From NCBI GenBank assembly GCA_018400355.1, contig JAGYMV010000060.1, positions 1-5,573 of the forward strand: a stretch of 5,573 nucleotides of DNA, written 5' to 3'. The position numbers and the translations under genes were made by a program. This DNA comes from Wenzhouxiangella sp. Lineage in GTDB: Bacteria > Pseudomonadota > Gammaproteobacteria > Xanthomonadales > Wenzhouxiangellaceae. Under the pieces are notes generated by a model. It was not told where the DNA came from and searched no databases. It saw only the letters and a list, made by a program, of their open reading frames with translations. Shown one piece after another: positions 1 to 5,573 of this stretch (position 1 is the first letter of the stretch; the number at the start of each line of letters is the position of its first letter).

Positions 1-2803
1 CGGATGGTTCAAACTGGCTTTTTGCTGGTGGGGTTTGCAACCAGCGTTCAAATGGCCCCAGTGTGGTTAAGCGCCACACGCTCATCAATTCGTGCAATAA
101 ATCCAAATCATCGGCCAAGACATAAAACAAATCCAGATCATCAATCGAGTTAAAACGGGACAAGGGTGCGATGCCAAGGGTGTTGGCATACTCACTCATG
201 GATTGCCCATTGGGGGGCGGTATCACGGCACTGGGCGCAAAGCTCAAGCGCGGTAGCGCTACCTGATCAGAACTTGCCTGGGGCTTTCCAAGCTCGATGC
301 GGGTGGGGTGTTGGTCGGTGAGGTGGCGCCAAAGTTGCAGTTCATAATCACTGGCCGCCAAGTAGATGATTTGGCGGTCTTGCTCAGCGGCGATGGTTTG
401 TAAATTATCAATGATCGCTGCCGCCCGTTCTGGGTCTGAGGTGGTCAAAGCCTCATCAATAAAGACGGGCAGAGCCTGATGATCGCTCTCAGCTTTCAAC
501 ACCCGGGCCATGCGGACTGCCAGCAAAAGCTGCATGCGCGTGGCGGTAGATAATTGACTCAGAGGGATGGGTGCTTGGTCACTGGTTCTTCGCGCAACAA
601 AGGTGTCTTCAAGTTCCAAAACCCATTGATGATGGGTGAAGGTTGAAAACAGGGCGCGCGCTTGATCAAAGGTGCGATCGCCACTGTCTTCTCGGGTCTG
701 TTCGTTGATGGTGTCCAGCCAAAACAACCCCGCTTGGGCCTCTATGGCTTGTGTTCGTTTGGCGTTGAGTTCATCGATTGCTTGATCAAGCCGACCGGTG
801 GCTTGGGTTAAGCGGTCTCCGGTGCTCGCCAGCTCAATGGCTTGCTGCAACCGAATGTGTTCTTCTTGCAGGTGCTCAAGCCGATCGCTGGCGCTTTGGT
901 GTTTTTTAAAAGCCTCTTCTATGGTGACTTGATCGCCAATCTCAACCAAGACCACTAGGTGAGGGAAAGCGTCTAGGCGAATCATTCGATTATCCAGCAG
1001 CGCCTGCTCTGTGGCCAGTTTGCTTTCGATGTCTTGCCACAGGCTCCGTTTGGAGAGAAGGGCTTTGAGTGCCTCTTTGGCGTCTATCGGGAGATTGGCT
1101 GAGCGATAGATGGTGGCCATGTTGGCCTGATTGTGTTTGAGTTCATCCAAAAGCGCTGCTTGGCTGTGTTGCAGCTGTTTGAGCTCTTTGGCTATGGCTT
1201 CAGCGCGTTCTGCTTTGCTCAACCAATCTTCGAGCAGCGCTTCGAGTGTTGCCGTGTCTGTGCTTTCCAGCACCATGTTGGATAACGTACGGTCGAATCC
1301 AGCCAGGCTTTGACTCAATTCGTCTCGTGTTTGTTTCAGTCGGCTTTGATTGTAGGCAATGGCTTGTTCGCTGGCATGCAATCCATCCATGGCGGCCATG
1401 GCTTGTCGATAAGCATCGGCAAAGACCAGGCTGGCGTTCTCACTCAACAAGGCGGGATGAAAACCCAGTTTTTTGGCCAAAGACTCGGCCTTGGCTTCCA
1501 AAGCAGCAATGGTTTGGGCGTTGTCCTCATTGCCTGTGGCGGGTGCCGTTTTTGGGCCCAGCATACGCCACAACGAAAGTCCTGTGAGACCGATCACTGA
1601 GATGATCGCGATCATCGCTTGATCGGTCATCAGGCCGGCCAGAGCAACGCCGGCCAGACCAAGCAACGCGGCAATCAGCCAACGGCCTTGGTTTGCTGAG
1701 CGTGTGGTTTTGATTGACGGGGCCTGTTGGGCCAGTTGATGGGCCCGATCAATTTTTCGGGCCAGCGTTTGTGCTTGATCAATATCGCTCACACTCAAGC
1801 GAGGCCATTCATTCACTTCGGCATCGGACTCTGCCCCAAGACGCGCCAGCGCTTTTTGACATTGCGCCTGCCAGTGGGCAAGTTGCTTGTCTTCGGCGCT
1901 GATCGATTGAGCCATTGAGCGGATCGCTTCTAAGTGTTTGGTGACTGTTTGGACCAACACAGTGTTGGGCATCTCACCAGCCATGCCGGTGGCATTGAGT
2001 TCGCCCTGAAGTTGTTGAATGGATCGTTCGGTGTCAGCCAGCGACTCTGTCCATTTCTTTTGGAGTTCCTCCAGCGCTTCGATTTGTTGAAGTTCTTGAC
2101 CGGTCAGCGTGGACAAGGCCTCAGGCAATGCCGCTTTTTCAGAGGTCAGTGAGGCAATGGCTTGTTGATGCTCAATGGCTTCTTGGGCCCATTCAATGGC
2201 GTGCAGTTCTCGTTGGCTTTTTTTGGCGGCAGCGATGTCCCGTTCCAGCTCAGGTAGCCTTTGTTGTTGTGCCGCCAATGCGCGGTGCTCATTTCGGATT
2301 TGATTGAGTTCTTCTCGAGCTTCTATGACTGCCCGGGTTTGGTGCATGGCTTTGAAGTCAACTTGCTTGGCCAGACGCTGTCTCGTGGTTCTGAGATCAA
2401 GCCCGCCATCCATTTCACGCTGTAGCGTTTCGGCAAGAACCTTGTCATTGCCTTGACCCAATGCGATGAGGTCTTCAATGCGAATGAGGTGGCAATCCAA
2501 GAGATCGTGGCTGGCCACATTGGGCCGTTCGGCCATTTGCCCCATTTGTCGCCAGACGGGGTCGCCAGCGGTTCGGACAACGGTCCAGCTGGCGCCATCA
2601 ATCTCAAATTCTGCTTCTAAGATGAGGTCGGTTGGGTCGTTTTTTTGCCGGGGTGAAAGCAGATAGCCCAAGGCACGAATGAGCGAGGTTTTGCCACTGG
2701 CATTGGGGCCTGTGATGAAGTTAATGCCGTCGCCAAAGCCGCTGACTTCTATGCGCCGGTCAATGCCGGGCAGCTGACCAATGGTTAAGGACCGAAGCTT
2801 CAT
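1..2803 (-). CDS. YhaN-type SMC/Rad50-like membrane-anchored AAA ATPase (3' end outside window)
   Basis: The frame is open for 934 codons from ATG at 2803 to the left edge, so the C-terminus is missing. Seen: Walker A GPNASGKTS at residues 32-40; glutamine-rich helical stretches typical of coiled coil at about 155-355 and 430-700; two hydrophobic helices at about 375-392 and 395-412 joined by a very short turn; an ABC-signature-like LSTATRMQ at 751-758; Walker B LPVFIDE at 778-784 with D783 and E784; and a D-loop TSD at 788-790. This order (head half, coil, membrane hairpin, coil, head half) fits YhaN-type relatives of SbcC/Rad50, which use ATP to control a partner nuclease in DNA repair. The start overlaps the stop of the nuclease gene as ATGA, with a weak GAAGAG upstream. 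Oddities: the signature glycine is alanine (A754), the segment after strand IIYLAASDYE (812-821) has no switch histidine, and more than 100 residues follow it. The family is confident; the exact function is inferred. Confidence 0.9.
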   Translation of the reverse strand, partial: MKLRSLTIGQLPGIDRRIEVSGFGDGINFITGPNASGKTSLIRALGYLLSPRQKNDPTDLILEAEFEIDGASWTVVRTAGDPVWRQMGQMAERPNVASHDLLDCHLIRIEDLIALGQGNDKVLAETLQREMDGGLDLRTTRQRLAKQVDFKAMHQTRAVIEAREELNQIRNEHRALAAQQQRLPELERDIAAAKKSQRELHAIEWAQEAIEHQQAIASLTSEKAALPEALSTLTGQELQQIEALEELQKKWTESLADTERSIQQLQGELNATGMAGEMPNTVLVQTVTKHLEAIRSMAQSISAEDKQLAHWQAQCQKALARLGAESDAEVNEWPRLSVSDIDQAQTLARKIDRAHQLAQQAPSIKTTRSANQGRWLIAALLGLAGVALAGLMTDQAMIAIISVIGLTGLSLWRMLGPKTAPATGNEDNAQTIAALEAKAESLAKKLGFHPALLSENASLVFADAYRQAMAAMDGLHASEQAIAYNQSRLKQTRDELSQSLAGFDRTLSNMVLESTDTATLEALLEDWLSKAERAEAIAKELKQLQHSQAALLDELKHNQANMATIYRSANLPIDAKEALKALLSKRSLWQDIESKLATEQALLDNRMIRLDAFPHLVVLVEIGDQVTIEEAFKKHQSASDRLEHLQEEHIRLQQAIELASTGDRLTQATGRLDQAIDELNAKRTQAIEAQAGLFWLDTINEQTREDSGDRTFDQARALFSTFTHHQWVLELEDTFVARRTSDQAPIPLSQLSTATRMQLLLAVRMARVLKAESDHQALPVFIDEALTTSDPERAAAIIDNLQTIAAEQDRQIIYLAASDYELQLWRHLTDQHPTRIELGKPQASSDQVALPRLSFAPSAVIPPPNGQSMSEYANTLGIAPLSRFNSIDDLDLFYVLADDLDLLHELMSVWRLTTLGPFERWLQTPPAKSQFEPS

Positions 2804-4095
2804 GAAGCCCACTCTTCGGCTTGCAACAGCCACTCACGAAGCAGTTGGTGGCCGCTTTGTTTGATATGCATCAGTACATCGGCTTCAGTCAGCGTGTCGG
2901 CTTGGCCGTGTTGCCAGCGTGCTTCATTGGCCAGTGCCGTGAGTTGTTCGCTGGCGGCACGAATCAATGCCGCTCGTTGATCCCGAGCGTTGGGGCTTTG
3001 AGATTCTGGCTGGTCAAGCAAGAGCAAGCTGCGGGCCAATCGGCCGATGTGATCTGCCCTTTGCGCCAACAGATCAAGATCAATGGCCGCGGTGGTTTGG
3101 TCGTGTATCGATTCGAGAAAAATGGTTTGAATGTCACCAACAGCCAAATTGTCATTTTGTTTGTCGCAGAGTGCCTCTAAAACGGCGCCACCGAAGTCGC
3201 TTTGGCCCGATAGAAACAGGCGAATGCCCACTGCTTGTGGTGGTTGAAGGTAAGTGCTCACTTCTTGGTCTAGGCGCCGAATCTCTTGTAGTAAGGCATC
3301 CATTGCTTGTTCTGGATCGGTCAGTGGGGAGAGATCCAATGTCAGTTGAGTCCACACCAGGGGCGCGAGTGTCCAATGGGTGACGGTCTCTACTCGGCCT
3401 TGGTCGATCTCCAACAGCCACGGCCCTCGTGGGCCGAGCTCGCCGACGTGTAGGCCGGTGATGGAGCCGAGATAACCACTTAAAGACTGTGTGGTCAGGG
3501 CATCGGGTTTGTGAATGTGTCCAAGCAACCAGCCATCGAGTCCAGCTTGTCTCAGTTCTTGGCTGGTCACGGGGGCATATCGCGAATCGGCTTGGTCTCT
3601 GTCGCAGTGCAGCAGACCGAGATTGAGGCCAGGGGCTCGTTCAAATGTGTGGCCTTCTAAGGGACTGTCACTGACGACGGGCTTGGGATAGGACCAGCCA
3701 TGCAATGTCACGCTCTCGCCTTGAGTCTCGAAGCGATGGGTTTCCCATTGGCCATTGGCGCCTAAGAGCTTAAATTGGGAGAGCTGTTTGGCCAAGCGGG
3801 GCAGGACCGAGACATCGTGATTGCCGCTGATGCCCACCACTTCAATGCCGGCATCAACCAATGCGTTGATGCCAGTCTCTAGGGGTCGAAAGGCTTCAAA
3901 GAAATTGTCTTCTCGATCGACCAAATCACCCGCCAGCACCACCAAATCGACTTGGTTGTGGATGGCCTGTTCAACCGTTTGTTCCCAGCCTTTTTGGGGG
4001 CTGAGTTCTGAGGCTTGGTTGGCAAGCTCACCGGGAAGTCGGCTGGGTCGCCGACCCAAGTGCATGTCTCCAATGGCAAGTAGCTTAATGGGCAT
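2800..4095 (-). CDS. SbcD/YhaO-type DNA repair exonuclease (metallophosphatase fold)
   Basis: This 431-residue protein has the complete calcineurin-like phosphoesterase motif set of Mre11/SbcD nucleases: D10-x-H12, GDLVD at 56-60 (D57), GNHD at 91-94, H163 in GLLHC, and GHIH at 192-195. These residues bind two metal ions, usually Mn2+, for phosphodiester cleavage. The catalytic domain spans roughly 1-235. The remaining 200 residues are helical and, in relatives, form the cap and the ATPase-binding region. The length is close to that of SbcD and YhaO (about 400). No signal peptide is seen, so it acts in the cytoplasm. The start is 18 bases after the cyclophilin stop and gives the expected MPIKLLAIGDMH N-terminus, but no clear Shine-Dalgarno precedes it, so reinitiation by ribosomes finishing the upstream gene is likely. 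Its stop overlaps the ATPase start, so the two products are probably made in step and form a complex. Whether it belongs to SbcD or YhaO proper cannot be settled by eye; the membrane hairpin in the partner favours YhaO. Confidence 0.92.
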   Translation of the reverse strand: MPIKLLAIGDMHLGRRPSRLPGELANQASELSPQKGWEQTVEQAIHNQVDLVVLAGDLVDREDNFFEAFRPLETGINALVDAGIEVVGISGNHDVSVLPRLAKQLSQFKLLGANGQWETHRFETQGESVTLHGWSYPKPVVSDSPLEGHTFERAPGLNLGLLHCDRDQADSRYAPVTSQELRQAGLDGWLLGHIHKPDALTTQSLSGYLGSITGLHVGELGPRGPWLLEIDQGRVETVTHWTLAPLVWTQLTLDLSPLTDPEQAMDALLQEIRRLDQEVSTYLQPPQAVGIRLFLSGQSDFGGAVLEALCDKQNDNLAVGDIQTIFLESIHDQTTAAIDLDLLAQRADHIGRLARSLLLLDQPESQSPNARDQRAALIRAASEQLTALANEARWQHGQADTLTEADVLMHIKQSGHQLLREWLLQAEEWAS

Positions 4096-4113
4096 GGGGT
4101 CTGGAATCAGGGC

Positions 4114-5130
4114 CTAGAGCGTGTCACAGCCAGCACCCACGGGCAAGCTCAAGCGCACCACATCAATGACAGACTGACCGCGCTGGGGTGAGTCAAAGCG
4201 GACTTGACCGCGATCGCAGCCAGAGAATTCGATTTCTAAGGTGCCCCAAGTCTCGAAGGCGTCATTGGCCGGTGGTTGTCTAAAGTCCGCCCCCGGTATG
4301 GGATAGTTGGCTGTGACAAGATCGATGTTCACCCGATGGTCCCCCCACTCAAACGCTTTGACACCCGTCAACCAGATTTGTTTGCCTTGATCAAAATCAT
4401 ACCAGTAGACAATCGCCAGCGGGCCTGATTCGGTGGATGCATCGTGGGTGATTTCGATATTAAAGCCCGTGCCGGATGTGGCCTCGTTGTACCAAGACCC
4501 AGTGTGCAGGGGCATCAATGGGAATTGGTTGGTCTGTTTGGCCCATAGGATGGCGGGGAGTTCAAGGGGTACACCATCACTAATATTTTGTAATCCCACC
4601 GTGATGAGTTGATTGATTCGATCAACGGTGGCCTGCCCAGCCACCACTTCACCGAAAACGGTGTAGTCGTCATCAAGAAAGTCATTGTTGCCTGCATTGA
4701 TATAAAACTGGGCCTGAGCAGAATCCACATCACCGCCCACCAAGCCCATGGCGATGCTGTAAGGCCCGTTGGACAAGCCATTGCCTGCCTCACTTTTGAT
4801 GGTGGCTTGGGTGGGTGAAATTGAGTTGAGGTCTCGATCAAACCCGCCGGCTTGGATGACAAACCCTGCAATGACACGGTGGAAGATCAGTCCATCATAA
4901 AAACCTGCATTGACGTAGTTGAGAAAGTTCTCGGTGGTGATGGGTGCTTTTTCATCATTGAGCGCCAACACAATGGGCCCGTGCGTGGTTTCAAGCCAGA
5001 CTCTGGGGCTTGTTTGACCAAAGGCCGAACCGGTCAGGCCAGCCAGCAAAAGCATGAGGACGAGTCTAAATAAGACGGCTGACTTGAAAGCCTGGTTGGG
5101 GGCAGCGTGGCGCATGGCGATTTTTCTCAT
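4114..5130 (-). CDS. Exported cyclophilin-type peptidyl-prolyl cis-trans isomerase with extra C-terminal domain
   Basis: This 338-residue protein probably catalyses cis-trans isomerisation of X-Pro bonds in the cell envelope. A basic N-region (R2, K3, R7, K16, R22), a hydrophobic core at about 18-33 and AFG before Q39 make a Sec signal peptide, probably cut after G38. The cyclophilin domain covers about 42-198. FHRVIAGFVIQAGGF at 83-97 holds the catalytic arginine (R85, equal to R55 of human cyclophilin A), F90 and Q93; QFYIN at 141-145 and FLDDDYTVFG at 151-160 follow. The position of cyclophilin A Trp121 is F151, as in Escherichia coli PpiA, which usually means weak cyclosporin binding. Residues 205-338 are a second, apparently beta-rich domain beginning HTGSWYNEATSGTGFNIEI, with C305 and C335 as a possible disulfide; PpiA (about 190 residues) lacks it. 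The start is supported by AAAAGG with six bases between AGG and ATG. It is the first gene of the apparent three-gene operon. Confidence 0.93.
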   Translation of the reverse strand: MRKIAMRHAAPNQAFKSAVLFRLVLMLLLAGLTGSAFGQTSPRVWLETTHGPIVLALNDEKAPITTENFLNYVNAGFYDGLIFHRVIAGFVIQAGGFDRDLNSISPTQATIKSEAGNGLSNGPYSIAMGLVGGDVDSAQAQFYINAGNNDFLDDDYTVFGEVVAGQATVDRINQLITVGLQNISDGVPLELPAILWAKQTNQFPLMPLHTGSWYNEATSGTGFNIEITHDASTESGPLAIVYWYDFDQGKQIWLTGVKAFEWGDHRVNIDLVTANYPIPGADFRQPPANDAFETWGTLEIEFSGCDRGQVRFDSPQRGQSVIDVVRLSLPVGAGCDTL

Positions 5131-5135
5131 GACGG

Positions 5136-5142
5136 ACCTTTT
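5136..5142 (-). promoter_or_regulatory. Ribosome binding site of the cyclophilin gene
   Basis: On the - strand AAAAGGT lies six bases (counted from AGG) before the ATG at 5130. This is the clearest Shine-Dalgarno in the window. It selects this ATG over the in-frame ATG five codons later, which would still leave a usable signal peptide. Confidence 0.65.
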
Positions 5143-5169
5143 AAAAAATCAAGTGATGCAGAAGGAGTC

Positions 5170-5198
5170 AGTATAGCGGGGTGGCGGGGGCAGACAGA
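5170..5198 (-). promoter_or_regulatory. Candidate promoter for the cyclophilin-nuclease-ATPase operon
   Basis: On the - strand a good -10 hexamer, TATACT (5175-5170), lies between the SRP RNA and the cyclophilin start and would give a leader of roughly 33 bases. The hexamer 17 bases upstream is TCTGTC, a poor match to TTGACA, and there is no extended TG. Either the promoter is weak or activated, or the operon depends partly on read-through from the SRP RNA promoter. Confidence 0.35.
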
Positions 5199-5213
5199 AG
5201 AGGTGGCCCCCAC
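5191..5213 (-). terminator. Possible weak terminator at the end of the SRP RNA
   Basis: The 3' arm of the SRP RNA closing stem (GTGGGGGCCACC) runs straight into TCTTCTGTCTG, a pyrimidine-rich tract with several T residues but no continuous T run. The closing stem could itself act as a leaky intrinsic terminator. No separate hairpin with a T run is seen before the cyclophilin gene, so read-through into the operon is possible. Confidence 0.25.
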
Positions 5214-5318
5214 CAGCCCGACCCCAGCACCCGCGCCCATCGTTGCCGCTGCTCCCTTCCGGGCCTGACGGGGTTCACAATGGAAACAGTGTGGGAAGAC
5301 CAGTGGAGACCACCAACC
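5202..5318 (-). ncRNA. ffs: 4.5S signal recognition particle RNA (small bacterial type)
   Basis: The RNA pairs with Ffh to target nascent membrane and secreted proteins to FtsY and the translocon. The - strand carries the nearly invariant apical hairpin GTCAGGCCCGGAAGGGAGCA, with GGAA tetraloop at 5260-5257 and the CAGG/AGCA internal loop that binds the Ffh M domain. The two ends close perfectly: GGTGGTCTCCAC (5314-5303) pairs with GTGGGGGCCACC (5213-5202) in 12 base pairs including two G-U pairs. The closed structure is 113 nt, against 114 for Escherichia coli 4.5S RNA, and no Alu domain is present, as expected for a proteobacterium. The 5' end is set at about 5318 from promoter spacing and may be trimmed towards 5314. 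The 3' end could extend a few bases into the TCTTCT that follows. Confidence 0.95.
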
Positions 5319-5322
5319 TTTG

Positions 5323-5352
5323 ATTATCCCAGAGTCCTTTGAAAATTGCCAA
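5323..5352 (-). promoter_or_regulatory. ffs: Sigma70-type promoter of the SRP RNA gene
   Basis: On the - strand TTGGCA (5352-5347, five of six matches to TTGACA) is separated by 18 bases from GATAAT (5328-5323, five of six matches to TATAAT). Initiation 5-6 bases later falls on G5318 or G5317, right at the start of the folded RNA. It is the best promoter in the window, as expected for an abundant stable RNA. Confidence 0.75.
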
Positions 5353-5373
5353 CGCTCGGCCCAGATTTACTGT
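5346..5373 (+). promoter_or_regulatory. dnaX: Tentative dnaX promoter, back to back with the SRP RNA promoter
   Basis: On the + strand TTGCCA (5346-5351, five of six matches) is followed after 16 bases by TACTGT (5368-5373), which keeps the key T, A and final T of a -10 box. The -35 overlaps that of the divergent SRP RNA promoter, since both read from the near-palindrome TTGCCAA. An alternative -10 is TACACT at 5381-5386, but it has no partner -35. Confidence 0.3.
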
Positions 5374-5401
5374 GATCGTGTACACTTGGGGACTCAATTT
5401 G

Positions 5402-5421
5402 GTGGCCTAACGAGAGGCCGC
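5402..5421 (+). other. Hairpin in the dnaX leader
   Basis: GTGGCCT (5402-5408) pairs with AGGCCGC (5415-5421) around a six-base loop AACGAG, giving seven pairs with one G-T. No T run follows, so it is not an intrinsic terminator. It lies 26 bases before the dnaX start and may simply fold the mRNA leader. Confidence 0.35.
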
Positions 5422-5447
5422 ATCAATCAGACTGGATCAGTGAATAC

Positions 5448-5573
5448 GTGAGTTATCAGGTTCTTGCACGCAAATGGCGCCCGAAGACTTTTTCCGAGTT
5501 GGTCGGGCAAGACCACGTGGTCAAAGTGCTCACGCATGGGTTGGAGCAGGGTCGAGTTCACCATGCATTTTTG
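5448..5573 (+). CDS. dnaX: DNA polymerase III subunit tau/gamma, N-terminal 42 codons
   Basis: DnaX is the ATPase of the clamp loader that places the beta sliding clamp on primed DNA and, as tau, links the polymerase cores to the DnaB helicase. The 42 residues seen match the very conserved DnaX N-terminus: SYQVLARKWRPKTFSELVGQ, then a helix ending GLEQGRVHHAFL just before the expected Walker A, which lies outside the window. The start is GTG at 5448. No ATG occurs in this frame back to the stop at 5373, and GTG falls exactly where relatives have their initiator Met. The Shine-Dalgarno is weak (GGA at 5434-5436, 11 bases upstream), so initiation may be modest. The rest of the gene, including any frameshift site that makes gamma, is not visible. 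Confidence 0.95.
   Translation, partial: MSYQVLARKWRPKTFSELVGQDHVVKVLTHGLEQGRVHHAFL

Noticed and set aside
660..1780. Recurrent GCTTGATCAA-like strings and one GCGATCGC octamer (674-681)
   Set aside because: On the coding strand the GCTTGATCAA strings encode repeated L-D-Q-A or related residues in coiled coil, so codon use explains them; one GCGATCGC does not make a repeat family.
1131..2152. Several + strand open frames of 60-113 codons opposite the ATPase gene
   Set aside because: They lie antisense to a long frame with clear ATPase motifs, have no recognisable domains, and are expected from the codon pattern of the real gene.
2821..3421. Open frames of 63-138 codons on both strands overlapping the nuclease gene
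   Set aside because: They are out-of-frame shadows of the nuclease coding region, with low-complexity Arg/Ser/Pro-rich or unstructured translations and no supporting start signals.
4515..5073. Overlapping frames inside the cyclophilin gene on both strands
   Set aside because: The cyclophilin frame has a signal peptide and catalytic motifs; the alternatives have no family features.
5202..5318. GC-rich inverted repeats that could be read as a terminator or mobile-element end
   Set aside because: They are the closing stem of the SRP RNA, which also has the diagnostic GGAA-capped apical hairpin.

Overview
The window reads as ordinary chromosomal DNA of a Gram-negative bacterium, most likely a gammaproteobacterium of moderately high GC. 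The evidence is a short 4.5S-type SRP RNA with no Alu domain, the start of a proteobacterial-type dnaX, and an exported cyclophilin with a periplasmic-type signal peptide. I cannot name the genus. No mobile element, CRISPR array, tRNA or rRNA was seen.

Layout, right to left. At the right edge dnaX (clamp-loader tau/gamma subunit) starts on the + strand from a GTG at 5448 and leaves the window after 42 codons. Divergent from it, the gene for 4.5S SRP RNA (ffs, about 5202-5318) lies on the - strand behind a good sigma70-type promoter (TTGGCA-N18-GATAAT). Downstream of the SRP RNA on the same strand come three closely packed genes. They are a secreted cyclophilin-type peptidyl-prolyl isomerase with an extra C-terminal domain (4114-5130), a metallophosphatase-fold nuclease of the SbcD/YhaO type (2800-4095), and a large SMC/Rad50-like ATPase of the YhaN type (from 2803 to the left edge, C-terminus cut off).

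The last two genes overlap by four bases (ATGA) and form the classic nuclease plus coiled-coil ATPase pair seen in SbcD-SbcC, Mre11-Rad50 and YhaO-YhaN. They probably act together on DNA ends or abnormal DNA structures. The ATPase carries a two-helix membrane hairpin between its coiled-coil arms, which suggests a membrane-anchored complex. Its Walker A and B motifs are intact, but its ABC signature is altered and the usual switch histidine is absent. The nuclease keeps its full set of metal ligands.

The most interesting points are this membrane-anchored, motif-divergent Rad50-like ATPase with a C-terminal extension of more than 100 residues, its linkage to an exported prolyl isomerase with a second domain, and the compact divergent ffs/dnaX promoter region. 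I see no evidence for a wholly new kind of system.
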